NCBI RefSeq assembly: GCF_024707525.1 | Contig: NZ_CP062231.1 | Coordinates: 2,356,001 to 2,420,000, forward strand | Origin: Rhizobium sp. TH2 | Lineage (GTDB): Bacteria; Pseudomonadota; Alphaproteobacteria; Rhizobiales; Rhizobiaceae | DNA: 64,000 nt | Direction: 5' to 3' | Shown: one piece after another, positions 1 through 9,218 of the stretch | How positions within the stretch are numbered: position 1 is the stretch's first letter | Layout: each line of letters starts with the position of its first letter | Translations under genes and position numbers: made by a program | The notes under the pieces: generated by a model | Told to the model about the DNA's origin: nothing | Databases searched by the model: none | Seen by the model: the letters and a program-made list of their open reading frames with translations, nothing else

Positions 1-104
1 GCGACAGTATTCGGCTGCGCAGATTCTGATGATGCCGGCATGGCGCTTGCCAATGCGACGATGATCGCTGCAGCGTATGTAAGCTTCGACGGGAATGGGG
101 GCAT
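1..104 (-). CDS. Secreted protein, N-terminal fragment cut by window edge
   Basis: The gene runs off the left edge, so only about 34 residues are visible. The start is chosen because AGGAGG lies just before the ATG at 102-104. The visible protein begins with a short polar and lysine region, then a hydrophobic run (AAAIIVALASAMPA) that looks like a Sec signal peptide with an Ala-x-Ala type cleavage region. The mature function cannot be told. A copy of the regional 20-bp box sits 66 bp upstream in the same relative position as for the DJ-1, kinase and epoxide hydrolase genes, so this gene probably belongs to that regulon. Confidence 0.55.
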   Translation of the reverse strand, partial: MPPFPSKLTYAAAIIVALASAMPASSESAQPNTV

Positions 105-169
105 GACTTCCTCCTGTGGGATTGCCGCTGTTCAGATGCGTAGTGGCTAGGCCCGGAGCAGAGCCAAAG

Positions 170-189
170 CTATTGCACGATGGTATCGG
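170..189 (+). promoter_or_regulatory. Regulon box 1 (CTATTGCACGATGGTATCGG)
   Basis: This is one of five copies of a 20-bp sequence. Its CTATTG end points toward the leftward secreted-protein gene, whose start is 66 bp away. It forms an inverted pair with the copy at 229-248, as expected for a divergent promoter region with one activator site per gene. Binding by the FixJ-like regulator encoded nearby is inference. Confidence 0.6.
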
Positions 190-228
190 CAGTACTTTCG
201 GATTGCCTGTTTCGACTATGCAGCGCGA

Positions 229-248
229 CCGACACCAAGGCACAATAG
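229..248 (-). promoter_or_regulatory. Regulon box 2 (CTATTGTGCCTTGGTGTCGG on minus)
   Basis: Minus-strand copy of the 20-bp box. Its CTATTG end lies 71 bp upstream of the DJ-1/PfpI start at 319. Together with box 1 it fills the divergent intergenic region. Confidence 0.6.
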
Positions 249-318
249 ACCTGTGTGGCCTATAGGCTCATCTTCGACACCCTTGCGGAACAGAACCCTA
301 AACATGCGGAGAAAGACG

Positions 319-990
319 ATGAAAATCCTGATGGTTTTGACTTCACACGACAAGCTCGGCAACACAGGCGAGCCGACCGGCTTCTGGCTCGAGGAGTTCG
401 CCGCACCCTATTACGTCTTCACGGAGGCCGGCGCTGAAGTGACTCTGGCGTCGCCGAAAGGCGGCCAACCGCCGATCGATCCCAAGAGCGATGATCCTGC
501 TGGCCAGACCGAGGCGATGATCCGGTTCAAGAACGATCCTGTGGCGAAAAAGGCGCTGGCCAACACCATCAGGCTCAGCGACATCAAGGCCGATGGTTTC
601 GATACGGTGTTTTATCCCGGCGGACACGGCCCGATGTGGGATCTCGTCGATGACAGACACTCGATTTCCCTGATCGAGCGTTTTTACAACGCAGGCAAGC
701 CCGTCGCGGCCGTCTGTCACGCGCCGGCGGTGCTGAAAAACGTGACGTACCAAGGTCAGCCGATCGTCAAGGGCAAGCGCGTCACCGGCTTCACCAACAG
801 TGAGGAGGAAGCCGTTCAGCTGACGAAGGTTGTGCCGTTTCTGGTCGAGGATGAATTGAAGCGCCTGGGCGGCCTCTATGAGAAGGCTGCCGATTGGGCG
901 GATTTTACCATCGTCGATGGACGCCTGATAACCGGCCAGAACCCGTCGTCGTCGGGCTCGGCAGCCCGGGAGCTTCTGAAGCTCCTGTAG
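319..990 (+). CDS. DJ-1/PfpI family protein (type 1 glutamine amidotransferase fold, Hsp31-like)
   Basis: A 223-residue protein of the DJ-1/PfpI superfamily. The start follows GGAGAAAGACG; the upstream in-frame codons look non-coding. The nucleophile elbow is AVCHAPAVL with Cys near residue 133 followed by His, and TGEPTGFWLEE near residue 16 supplies the acidic residue typical of the Hsp31/YhbO-type branch. Members act as glyoxalase III, deglycase-like or chaperone proteins in carbonyl and oxidative stress. Which activity applies here cannot be read from sequence. It has its own promoter region with a regulon box and stands beside tautomerase, SDR and epoxide hydrolase genes, which fits a reactive-electrophile response. 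Confidence 0.85.
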   Translation: MKILMVLTSHDKLGNTGEPTGFWLEEFAAPYYVFTEAGAEVTLASPKGGQPPIDPKSDDPAGQTEAMIRFKNDPVAKKALANTIRLSDIKADGFDTVFYPGGHGPMWDLVDDRHSISLIERFYNAGKPVAAVCHAPAVLKNVTYQGQPIVKGKRVTGFTNSEEEAVQLTKVVPFLVEDELKRLGGLYEKAADWADFTIVDGRLITGQNPSSSGSAARELLKLL

Positions 991-1056
991 GTATAGATGC
1001 CGATGCGAAGGTCCGCCGCCTTGCGACATGCAGGCGGCGGACCTTTGGTAGCAACC

Positions 1057-1299
1057 TCAGGACTTTGCCGCTGCCGCGGCGCGGATCTGGCGATACTGCT
1101 GCGTCGGCAGTCCGCCCCAGCCCCAGTTGTCGAGATCGACTTCCTCGATCACCACATAGGTCGATTCAAGCGGCTTGTTGAGGACATCGAGGAGCACCTG
1201 ACTGACACCCTTGATGATGGCGGCTTTCTCCTCCGATGAAACCGAGTTGCGGTCCGGTGTGGTTCCCTCGCGGGTAACCTGGACGGTGACGATGGGCAT
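1057..1299 (-). CDS. 4-oxalocrotonate tautomerase family protein
   Basis: An 80-residue protein beginning Met-Pro-Ile-Val-Thr-Val. Removal of Met would expose the catalytic Pro1 of this superfamily. Length and the beta-alpha-beta pattern (SSEEKAAIIKGVSQVLLDVL, then YVVIEEVDLDNWGWGG) match small tautomerases rather than the 62-residue 4-OT type. It ends in a short Ala-rich tail. It lies 69 bp downstream of the SDR gene on the same strand, so the two are probably cotranscribed. The substrate is unknown; relatives act on enol/keto acids or are promiscuous. Confidence 0.8.
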   Translation of the reverse strand: MPIVTVQVTREGTTPDRNSVSSEEKAAIIKGVSQVLLDVLNKPLESTYVVIEEVDLDNWGWGGLPTQQYRQIRAAAAAKS

Positions 1300-1368
1300 T
1301 GCAGTTATCCTTTCGAACTTTCCGATTTGAATGGTTGCGCAGTCGCGCGCTTGTCTGTGGGTCGTTGT

Positions 1369-2082
1369 TCACCAGCGGCCGGCGTTCTGGCCGCCATCGA
1401 CGTGCAGGATCTCGCCGGTGACGAAATTCGCCCCCTCGAGATAGAGCACGGCATCGACGACATCGCTGATCTCGCCCATGCGGCCGACCGGATGCAGGGT
1501 CGAAAGCGCAGCATGCGTTTCCGGCGGGTTCATCGGGGTCTTCATGATGCCGGGCGATACCGCGTTGACCCGAACGCCGCTCTTGGCGAACTCGATGGCA
1601 AGCGCCTTGGTGGCCGCATTCAGGCCGCCTTTGGTGAGCGAGGCGAGCACGGCGGGCACGCCTGATATCGGCTGGTTGACCAGGCTGGTGGTGATCGTGA
1701 CGATGTGGCCCGAGCCCTGCTTGAGCATCTCAGTCGACGCCCGCTGCGTGATGTTGAAGAAGCCGGCGACATTGACGCTCATGTTGTTGTCGTAGTCCGC
1801 CTGAGTGAATTCCGCGAACGGCTTGGCCAGGAAGACGCCGGCATTGTTGACCAGCGTATCGATACGGCCGAAGCGCTCCAGGCCCTCGCGAACGATCCGT
1901 TCCGCAGTCTCCGGCTTGCCGATGTCGCCCGCCACGGCCAGTACGTCCGGATCGGCACTGGGCTTGATTGACCGGGATGTGGCGATGACGCGGAAATTCC
2001 GGTCACGATAAGCCTGGACCAGGGCGGCACCGATTCCCTGTGACGCGCCGGTGACGATAGCGACTTTCTGTTCATTGCTCAT
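1369..2082 (-). CDS. SDR family protein with substituted catalytic tyrosine
   Basis: A 237-residue short-chain dehydrogenase/reductase. The start ATG follows AGAGGATC; the longer upstream reading is unsupported. TGASQGIG near residues 11-18 binds NAD(P), LVNNAG sits near residue 80, and the VNAVSPG segment and C-terminal LHVDGGQNAGRW are classical. In the active-site segment PAVLASLTKGGL, the position four before Lys is Ala, where classical SDRs have Tyr (YxxxK). Either catalysis is altered or another residue substitutes. It follows the LysR gene on the same strand and precedes the tautomerase gene. The substrate cannot be predicted. Confidence 0.85.
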   Translation of the reverse strand: MSNEQKVAIVTGASQGIGAALVQAYRDRNFRVIATSRSIKPSADPDVLAVAGDIGKPETAERIVREGLERFGRIDTLVNNAGVFLAKPFAEFTQADYDNNMSVNVAGFFNITQRASTEMLKQGSGHIVTITTSLVNQPISGVPAVLASLTKGGLNAATKALAIEFAKSGVRVNAVSPGIMKTPMNPPETHAALSTLHPVGRMGEISDVVDAVLYLEGANFVTGEILHVDGGQNAGRW

Positions 2083-2223
2083 GATGAGATCCTCTTTCGG
2101 TTGCAGCCCCGTTTTTCGGCGACCGCCCCGAGGCCCTCGGCTTCGGTGCAACTGATTTAGATCTGTTCGATCATCGGGAGAATGGATGCGATTTGGCGAA
2201 CAGTCCACCGGATATCGGCATAA

Positions 2224-3156
2224 TCAGAAGAGGATGCCGGCCTCTGCCGCCAGACGCGAGAACTCCTTGCGCAGGCGCGGTGCCGCGAAATCGACAAAGG
2301 CGCGGACCTTGGGCACCGACATGCGGCCGTGCGGAGCGAGCAGATGTACAGGCAAAGGCGGATGTTCGGCATTCGCCAGCACGATCTTGAGCCGCCCGTC
2401 GCGCACATATTCCGCGACATGATACGAGTAGAGCCGGGTCAGCCCGATGCCCGCGGCGGCCGAAGCAGCAGCCGCTCGGACATTGTTCACGATGAACCGT
2501 GGCGTGAAATGAACGGTTCGCGGGATCGAAGAGCCCGGCCCCGGCGCGAAGCCCCAGGAATCGAGACCGAAATTGCTGAAGGCAACGATCTTGTGTTTTG
2601 CCAGATCAGCAGGTTCTTCGATATGAGCGTTTTCGGCGAGATAGCGCGGGGAAGCGACGACGACGCGGCGAACGTCACCACCGAGCCGCGTGGAGACATG
2701 CGAGGAATCCTGAAGATGACCGATGCGCAGGGCGAGATCGACCCCTTCATCGACCAGATTGACGAAGCGATCCAGCATGAGAAGCCGTGCCGAAACGGCC
2801 GGATGGAGATCGAGAAAGGCGTCGAGGATGGGGCGCAAGACCTCCTCGCCGAAGACAGGCGGCGAGGAGATGGTCAGCATGCCGCGTGGTGCTGCGCGTT
2901 CGCCGCCGACGAGCATGTCTGCTTCCTCCAGGTCGATGAGGACCCGGCGACATGCTGCGGCATAGCGCTGGCCGGCTTCGCTCAGCTTGAGCGTGCGCGT
3001 CGTTCGATGCAGCAGTTCCATGCCGACATGGGCTTCCAGGAAGCTCAGCGCCCGGCTGACCGCCGTTGGCGATCGTTTCAACTGCCGCGCCGCGCCGGCG
3101 AGGCTGCCCTCGTCGATCGCGGCTATGAACACCTTCATCGCGTCAATTCTGTCCAT
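2224..3156 (-). CDS. LysR family transcriptional regulator
   Basis: A 310-residue LTTR. The N-terminal winged helix-turn-helix covers about residues 5-65 (SLAGAARQLKRSPTAVSRAL, LHRTTRTLKLSEAG). The remaining 220 residues form the periplasmic-binding-protein-like effector domain (GMLTISSPPVFGEEVLRPIL onward). It lies 141 bp upstream of the SDR gene and reads in the same direction, rather than the usual divergent arrangement, so it may be the first gene of an LTTR-SDR-tautomerase unit. The effector is unknown. No copy of the 20-bp regional box was found upstream. Confidence 0.9.
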   Translation of the reverse strand: MDRIDAMKVFIAAIDEGSLAGAARQLKRSPTAVSRALSFLEAHVGMELLHRTTRTLKLSEAGQRYAAACRRVLIDLEEADMLVGGERAAPRGMLTISSPPVFGEEVLRPILDAFLDLHPAVSARLLMLDRFVNLVDEGVDLALRIGHLQDSSHVSTRLGGDVRRVVVASPRYLAENAHIEEPADLAKHKIVAFSNFGLDSWGFAPGPGSSIPRTVHFTPRFIVNNVRAAAASAAAGIGLTRLYSYHVAEYVRDGRLKIVLANAEHPPLPVHLLAPHGRMSVPKVRAFVDFAAPRLRKEFSRLAAEAGILF

Positions 3157-3299
3157 GATCCCGTCGCTTTTCGGTATAATGATCTCTTTCTTGGAGATAT
3201 TGCCCCGAATTGCGAACGAGATAAACAGGCTGACCGGCTGTGTCAGAGGATTGAAGCGCTGGCGACGCGCAGGCGCCTGACAATTGTTCGCGTGTCGCG

Positions 3300-3917
3300 C
3301 TAATGCGCGGTGCCGAGTTTGGCGGCCATGTTCACCAGATCGGGAAGCGAACGGGCCTCCATCTTCCGCATCACCTGGCCGCGATGCGCCTTGACGGTGA
3401 TCTCGCTGATGCCGAGCTCGTAGGCGACTTGCTTGTTCAGCAACCCGGAGACGACGAGTGCCATGACCTCTCGCTCACGACGGCTGAGCGACGCATGGCG
3501 ATTTCGGAGCGTCCGGATTTCCGAGACCTGCGTAAACGAAGCTTTGCTGCGCTCCAGCGCGTTGGTGATCGCGCCAAGCAGTTCATCGTCGTTGAAGGGT
3601 TTGGTCAGGAACTCCGCCGCTCCAGCCTTCATCGCCCTCACAGTCATCGGCACATCGCCGTAACCGGTGACGAAAATAACCGGCATATCGGAACGCTCCG
3701 AGGACACGAGTTCCTGTAGACCAAGTCCATTGAGATCCGGCAGATTGACATCGAGGACCAGGCAGGTCGGGCCCTCCAGCCTGGGATGATCGAGGAATTC
3801 CTCGGCGGAGGCGAACAATTGCGGGCGCCAGCCCGCAGTACTGATGAGCAGCTCAAGCGATTCACGAACGGAGATATCGTCATCGACGACAAATACGATA
3901 GGGGTACCCTGCGACAT
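3300..3917 (-). CDS. FixJ/NarL-family response regulator
   Basis: A 205-residue two-domain regulator. The receiver domain (about 1-120) has the acidic triplet FVVDDD near residue 12, the phosphoacceptor Asp in [13 protein letters not shown] near residue 57, and the conserved Lys in FLTKPFND. The C-terminal LuxR-type HTH ([28 protein letters not shown], then TVKAHR) follows. The start chosen (GAGG ten bases before ATG) gives a normal FixJ-like length; a TTG at 4040 would add 41 unrelated residues. It is divergent from the multi-PAS kinase, its likely partner. The shared intergenic region holds two copies of the 20-bp box, so this protein is the natural candidate for the factor that reads it. 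Confidence 0.9.
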   Translation of the reverse strand: MSQGTPIVFVVDDDISVRESLELLISTAGWRPQLFASAEEFLDHPRLEGPTCLVLDVNLPDLNGLGLQELVSSERSDMPVIFVTGYGDVPMTVRAMKAGAAEFLTKPFNDDELLGAITNALERSKASFTQVSEIRTLRNRHASLSRREREVMALVVSGLLNKQVAYELGISEITVKAHRGQVMRKMEARSLPDLVNMAAKLGTAH

Positions 3918-4318
3918 GGGATGATAACCTCGTTCGGTCGCCGAATGCAGCCATAAGTCCGCGTATATCGCGTTGTACTCCTCCAATTCGCTGCCCACAA
4001 GACGCAAGCACGCGACTGCCCAATACTGGTCAGGCCGCAATGTTGAGCTCTTTTCGCAGCGGATACTGCGAGGTTCCTGGTCTATTGTGCTTCGGTGTCA
4101 ATGTGCGCGTTGAGGCTCAGTTCGGCGACATTCTTCACTGCGGTATGGAATACGAACGCCAATGATGCCGACGGCGAAGGCCGTCCGCCGATCCGCGTGG
4201 TTCACCTGAACCAGATCGGGACTGAAGGCCATAGGATCGAAACCGATACCATCGCACAATAGATTTCCTGGCTGAGCCAGAGCATGCTCGCGCCGGGATA
4301 TTTATGAGAAGGACGGCA
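3918..4318. promoter_or_regulatory. Divergent intergenic region with two regulon boxes
   Basis: About 400 bp without a gene between the response regulator and kinase starts. It contains two inverted copies of the 20-bp box: CTATTGTGCTTCGGTGTCAA at 4082-4101 (plus) and the minus-strand copy CTATTGTGCGATGGTATCGG at 4243-4262, whose end lies 57 bp before the kinase ATG. The box facing the regulator gene lies 165 bp from its start, so that transcript would have a long leader. This layout suggests autoregulation of the two-component system. Confidence 0.6.
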
Positions 4319-7177
4319 ATGGAGACGTATCTTGGCGCCGTCCTGGATGTGCTGCCGGTCATGGTGTGGACTGCGCAACCTGGCGGAAGCGTCGATTTTG
4401 TCAATCGATGCTGGTCTGAATATACCGGTCTTCGTCTCGACGAGGCTCGCGATCGGACATGGCAGGCCGCAATCAATCCGGATGATCTGGCACGATTGCT
4501 CGAACGTTGGCGCCTAATTCTTGCGTCCGGCGAGGCGGGCGAGATGGAAGCGCGCATAAGACGCTTCGATGGACAGTATCGGTGGTTCGTCTTCCAGTGC
4601 AGTCCGATGCGCGACGATCTCCAACGTGTCAGCAAGTGGTTCGTTGTCGGAACGGATGTGGACGATTTTCGTCGCTCCGAGGAAATCCACTGGAAGCGCG
4701 CCGAAGAAGCCCTGCAGATCAGCAAGAACAATCTTGGCCTTATCATCAATACGTTTCCTGTCATGGCCTGGTCGGCAGGCCCTGACGGGTCCGCCGAGTA
4801 TTTTAACCAGCAGTATCTCAACTACGTCGGACTATCCCTTGGTGAGCAGCGGGATTGGGACTGGACGGCGGCGATGTCGGAATACTGGGATCTGACCGTT
4901 GCCATCCACCCCGATGACGTGAACATACTTGCTGCGACCTGGCGGGCTATATTGGCTTCTGGTCAGTCTGGAGAGGCGGAAGCACGACTCCGCCGATACG
5001 ACGGCAAGTATCGGTGGTTTCTGTTTCGCGTAAACCCGCTGCTCGACGCCGCCGGCAGTGTTGTCAAATGGTATGGCACGTGCACCGATTTCGACGATCA
5101 GAAGCGCGCCGAGGAGGCACTTCGCGAGAGCGAGCGCAACTTCAAGCTAACCATCGACACCATTCCCGCGCTGGCCTGGACGGCTCGTCCCGACGGCTCG
5201 GTTGAATTCATCAACCAGCACTATCTCGACTATCTCGGTCTTTCGGCTGAGAATGCCCAGGGCTGGGGTTGGACCTCTGCCGTTCATCCCGACGATCAGG
5301 AGACGTTGAAGGCCACCTGGCAAGCGATCATTGCATCTGGAAAACAAGGAGAGTCCGAAGCGAGGCTGCGCCGTTTCGACGGCGAGTTCAGGTGGTTTCT
5401 GTTCCGCGTCAGTCCTTTGCTCGACGCATCCGGGAACATTCTCAGCTGGTATGGGGTGAATGCTGATATTGACGACCGCAAGCGCGCGGAGACCAACCTC
5501 GCCAGCGAAAAACATCTATTGGAGATGATTGTTTCCGGAAGTCCGCTTCGCGATGTCCTCGGCGCGCTCTGCCGGATGGTCGAAGAGCTTGCCCCCGATT
5601 GCTTTTGCGATGTCCACCCAATGAATTGGAGCGATCAGACCATCGAATATAGCGTGTCCTCCACGCTTCCTAAAACCTACACCGATCTGATCGCGGGACT
5701 ATCGGTCCGTGGTGATGATTTGCCCTGCGCGGTCGCTGCGCGTCAGAAAGTGCAGGTAGTCACGGAGGACTTCGAAACGGACTCGCGCTGGCAGGTGTCA
5801 GATCTTCGAACCCATGCTCTGCAGCACGGTCTCAGGTCGGTCTGGAGCACGCCGATTTGCGCAAAGGACGGGCGCGTCCTCGGCACCTTCTGTGTCTATC
5901 AACGCAGCCCGGCGACGCCCTCGGCTCATCACCAAAATCTTATTGCGCACGCGTCCCACATCGCAAGCATCGCCATTGAGCGGTCGCGAACCGAGGCAGC
6001 GCTCAAGCGCAGCGAGACGCTTCTCGCGGAAGGTCAGCGGCTCAGTGCGACAGGGACATTTTCATGGCGAGTGGACACGGACGAGATCACGTTTTCAGAA
6101 GAGCTCCATAATATTTTCGAGTTCGACGCGGGCACCGCGATAACCCTCGAGCTGTTTCGTACGCGCGTGCATCCGGAAGATATGTCTCTTGTGGCAGCGC
6201 AATTGGATCGGGTGCGTGCCGGCCACGACTATTCCGGTTATGAAATCCGTCTCATGATGCCGGACAATAGGGTAAAATACCTTCGTACTTTTGGCCAGGT
6301 GATTTGCCATCAGGACGGCCGGCTGGAGTGCCTGGCCGCGGTACAGGACGTAACCGCAAGCCGCCTCGCGGATGAGGCACTCGGCAAGGCTCGCTCCGAA
6401 CTTGTCCACGTGGCGAGGATCACGAGCCTCGGGGCACTGACGGCGTCGATCGCGCATGAAGTCAATCAGCCGCTTTCCGGAATCATAACAAATGCCGGCA
6501 CCTGCCTTCGCATGCTGGCGGCAGACCCACCAAACATGGACGGCGCGCGCGAGACGGCACGGCGCACCATCCGCGACGGCAATCGTGCCGCCGATGTGAT
6601 CAAACGCCTGCGCGCACTTTTCAGCAAGAGAACCACGGTCCGACCGGTTGATCTTAACGCAGCGGTTCGAGAGGTCATCGAGCTGTTGTGGAGCGATCTC
6701 CAAGCAAACCGCGTGGTTCTCCGCACGGCTTTTGCCGACAACCTTCCGTTCGTCAGCGGCGACCGCGTCCAGCTTCAGCAGGTGATCATGAACTTGCTCC
6801 GCAACGCTACGGATGCCATGGGCGATGTCGGCGATCGCCCCAGACGGTTGCTGGTAAGTACCGAACTGGATGAGGACGATCATGTGCGTTTGTCCGTGCA
6901 GGACGCCGGCGTCGGGTTCAGAACAGAGGATCTGGGTCGGCTCTTCGACGCGTTTTACACGACTAAGAGCGACGGCATGGGGATCGGCTTGTTCGTCAGT
7001 CGATCGATAATCGAGAACCACAGCGGCCGCCTGTGGGCATCATCCAGTGATGGTGCCGGGGCCACGTTCTCGTTCTCTGTCCCCACATATTCAATGGATC
7101 AGGCGCCCGCGCAAAATATTGACGCCGCACGGACGTCGTTGTCAGCACTGCCCAATGGGCTAGCGGAGACTTTATGA
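4319..7177 (+). CDS. Multi-PAS/GAF hybrid-type sensor histidine kinase
   Basis: A soluble kinase of about 952 residues with no membrane segment. The start has AAGGA seven bases before ATG; an ATG five codons earlier is the alternative. Three near-identical PAS-PAC repeats occupy about residues 10-395, each with a WTA/WSA-PDGS, HPDD and GEAEARLRRxDGxYRWFLFR pattern. A GAF-like domain (about 405-560) and a fourth PAS (575-690) follow. The HisKA phosphoacceptor is the His in ASIAHEVNQPLSGI near residue 713. The ATPase domain shows NLLRNATDAM, DAGVGF and GMGIGLFVSRS. The repeated PAS units look like recent internal duplications. The stop overlaps the receiver gene by ATGA. The ligand is unknown. 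Confidence 0.9.
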   Translation: METYLGAVLDVLPVMVWTAQPGGSVDFVNRCWSEYTGLRLDEARDRTWQAAINPDDLARLLERWRLILASGEAGEMEARIRRFDGQYRWFVFQCSPMRDDLQRVSKWFVVGTDVDDFRRSEEIHWKRAEEALQISKNNLGLIINTFPVMAWSAGPDGSAEYFNQQYLNYVGLSLGEQRDWDWTAAMSEYWDLTVAIHPDDVNILAATWRAILASGQSGEAEARLRRYDGKYRWFLFRVNPLLDAAGSVVKWYGTCTDFDDQKRAEEALRESERNFKLTIDTIPALAWTARPDGSVEFINQHYLDYLGLSAENAQGWGWTSAVHPDDQETLKATWQAIIASGKQGESEARLRRFDGEFRWFLFRVSPLLDASGNILSWYGVNADIDDRKRAETNLASEKHLLEMIVSGSPLRDVLGALCRMVEELAPDCFCDVHPMNWSDQTIEYSVSSTLPKTYTDLIAGLSVRGDDLPCAVAARQKVQVVTEDFETDSRWQVSDLRTHALQHGLRSVWSTPICAKDGRVLGTFCVYQRSPATPSAHHQNLIAHASHIASIAIERSRTEAALKRSETLLAEGQRLSATGTFSWRVDTDEITFSEELHNIFEFDAGTAITLELFRTRVHPEDMSLVAAQLDRVRAGHDYSGYEIRLMMPDNRVKYLRTFGQVICHQDGRLECLAAVQDVTASRLADEALGKARSELVHVARITSLGALTASIAHEVNQPLSGIITNAGTCLRMLAADPPNMDGARETARRTIRDGNRAADVIKRLRALFSKRTTVRPVDLNAAVREVIELLWSDLQANRVVLRTAFADNLPFVSGDRVQLQQVIMNLLRNATDAMGDVGDRPRRLLVSTELDEDDHVRLSVQDAGVGFRTEDLGRLFDAFYTTKSDGMGIGLFVSRSIIENHSGRLWASSSDGAGATFSFSVPTYSMDQAPAQNIDAARTSLSALPNGLAETL

Positions 7178-7548
7178 AAGTAACGCATCCAGCCGTATCA
7201 ATCGTCGATGACGACGAGTCCGTACGCGAGTCACTACCCGATCTGCTCAACGAGTTCGGCTTCAGCGCGAAGACGTTCGCTTCTGCCGAAGAATTTCTCG
7301 CCTCCGATAGTGTCGGCACGACAAGATGCCTGGTCCTGGACGTCGCAATGCCAGGAATGACAGGTCCCGAGCTGCAGCGCGAACTGGCCCGCCGGGGCGA
7401 GTCGATCCCGATCGTCTTCATCACGGCGAATGCGGACGACACCATTCGTCCGCGCCTGATGGAGCAGGGTGCTGTCGAGTGCCTGTTCAAGCCATTCAGC
7501 GATACGGCACTTCTCGAGGCGCTAAGTTCGGCGCTCAGTGCGCCTTGA
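7174..7548 (+). CDS. Stand-alone response regulator receiver protein
   Basis: A 124-residue single receiver domain with no output domain. It has SIVDDDESVRES near the N-terminus, the phosphoacceptor Asp in CLVLDVAMPGMTG near residue 55, ITAN for the switch Thr region and CLFKPFSD for the conserved Lys. It resembles the receiver half of the FixJ-like protein encoded at 3300-3917. The start codon overlaps the kinase stop (ATGA), so translation is coupled. It could act as a phosphate sink or as an intermediate between the kinase and the FixJ-like regulator. Confidence 0.9.
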   Translation: MKVTHPAVSIVDDDESVRESLPDLLNEFGFSAKTFASAEEFLASDSVGTTRCLVLDVAMPGMTGPELQRELARRGESIPIVFITANADDTIRPRLMEQGAVECLFKPFSDTALLEALSSALSAP

Positions 7549-7712
7549 ACGCCTGAAGCGCTATGACCAAATCAAGCGATGGTCGCTGAGATGAAAGAAA
7601 TGGAAGGCAATTGAATATTCAAAAAGGCGAATTTTAACGTTGCCCTCTTCGAGTGAACGGCGGCATCGGCACGCTCGGGAGGTGACAGGGCGGCGTTGCC
7701 GCCCCATCCGCT

Positions 7713-8999
7713 TCAGATTGATTGCCGTAGCGGTCGAAACGCAGCCCGGAGCTCGGAGGAAAAGATCTGCGGCTGTTCCCAGGCCGCAAAGTGTCCGCCC
7801 TTTTCGAGCCTGTTGTAGTAGATCAGATTGGGATAGGCCCGCTCTGCCCAGCTCCGCGGCACCTGATAGAGCTCGTCGGGAAATGCGCTCACGGCCACAG
7901 GGATGGTGACGCCCATCGCGGCAAAGAAGGGAAGCTTGTTCTCCCAGTAGAGACGAGCCCCGGAGAGTGCCGTATTGGTCAGCCAGGTGATCGTGATGTT
8001 GTCGAGAACGTCGTCTCGCGTGAGACCCTCGGGCTGCCCGTCGAAGGCGCGCGCAATGAGTTCGTAACTGCGGACGTCGTGATCGAGGAACCAGGCGGCC
8101 AGTCCGACCGGCGAATCCGCAATCCCGTATAGCGTCTGCGGCCGGCTACCCATCTGCTGAGCGTAAGCCACGCCATGCGAGAAGAACACGTCGAGCCGTT
8201 CGAATGCGTATCGTTCGTCAGCAGAGAGACCTGGCGGCGGCTTGTGACCGGCGAGTGCCTTGAAAATTTCCGCCGGCACGGCAGACGGCATGTTGGTGTG
8301 GATCCCAAGCAGCTCCTCCGGCGCCTGTGCGCCCATCTGCTCCGTGATGACCGCCCCCCAATCGCCGCCCTGCGCGACAAATTTTCGGTAGCCGAGGCGC
8401 TTCATGAGCACAGTCCACGTCCGTGCGATATGGACAGGATCCCAGCCGGTCGTGGTCGGCCTGCCGGAGAAGCCGTAACCCGGCAGCGACGGGATCACCA
8501 CGTCGAAAGCATCCGACGCCTTCCCGCCATGCGCGGTTGGGTTGGTGAGCGGATCGATGATCTTCAACTGCTCGACGATGGAGCCGGGCCAGCCATGCGT
8601 GACGATAAGCGGCAGCGCATTCTCGTGCTTCGAGCGGACATGAATGAAATGGATGTCGAGCCCGTCGATTTCGGTGATGAACTGAGGCAGAGCATTCAGC
8701 TTTGCCTCACATTTGCGCCAGTCATATTCCGTGGCCCAGTAGCGGGCAAGATTCTCGATCACGTCGAGTTGCACGCCTTGCGTTGCGTCCGCGACCGTCT
8801 CCCGGTCGGGCCAGCGCGTAGCAGCAATCCGTCGGCGAAGCTCGGTGAGCTCTTCGCCCGGGATGTTGATGATGAAGGGACGAACCGCGTCGCGGTTCGT
8901 TGCCCCGAGCAAAGTCTTGGGCAGCAGGCTGGCGGCGCCAACAGTAGCGGTGGCGGCAAGCAGTTGTCGCCGTGTCGGCGATAGTGATGTCGATGACAT
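7713..8999 (-). CDS. Exported epoxide hydrolase (EHN plus alpha/beta hydrolase)
   Basis: A 428-residue protein. The start follows GAGGAGGATGAC. Residues 7-35 form a twin-arginine signal (SPTRRQLLAATATVGAASLL). An epoxide-hydrolase N-terminal domain (IPGEELTELRRRIAATRWPD) is followed by the alpha/beta hydrolase fold: oxyanion motif HGWPGS, nucleophile Asp in GGDWG near residue 213, and the catalytic His in GGHFAAWEQP near the C-terminus. It is paralogous to the first gene of the same operon at 10358-11638. It is the last gene of a probable four-gene unit, 219 bp after the VOC gene. It converges with the receiver gene. The substrate is unknown. Confidence 0.85.
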   Translation of the reverse strand: MSSTSLSPTRRQLLAATATVGAASLLPKTLLGATNRDAVRPFIINIPGEELTELRRRIAATRWPDRETVADATQGVQLDVIENLARYWATEYDWRKCEAKLNALPQFITEIDGLDIHFIHVRSKHENALPLIVTHGWPGSIVEQLKIIDPLTNPTAHGGKASDAFDVVIPSLPGYGFSGRPTTTGWDPVHIARTWTVLMKRLGYRKFVAQGGDWGAVITEQMGAQAPEELLGIHTNMPSAVPAEIFKALAGHKPPPGLSADERYAFERLDVFFSHGVAYAQQMGSRPQTLYGIADSPVGLAAWFLDHDVRSYELIARAFDGQPEGLTRDDVLDNITITWLTNTALSGARLYWENKLPFFAAMGVTIPVAVSAFPDELYQVPRSWAERAYPNLIYYNRLEKGGHFAAWEQPQIFSSELRAAFRPLRQSI

Positions 9000-9218
9000 G
9001 TCATCCTCCTCGGTTTCGAATGCAATCACTGAGCGGCGGGAAGAAATCCCGGCCGCCGTCGCATATGCGACGTCAGGATCCGCGCTAAGATTGTGGTCGT
9101 TGGCTGCTACCGTGCGTCGTCCTCAACGGCGGAGTTGGACCTCACGTGTCATCGAGGACGCACGTGCCGATTTGCAGCACGGCGTTTCGGTGGCGACGAT
9201 GGCGTCGCAACCGTTTGT

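Noticed and set aside
2329-3303. Long plus-strand frame opposite the LysR gene
   Set aside because: Antisense shadow; the minus-strand LysR domain order is complete.
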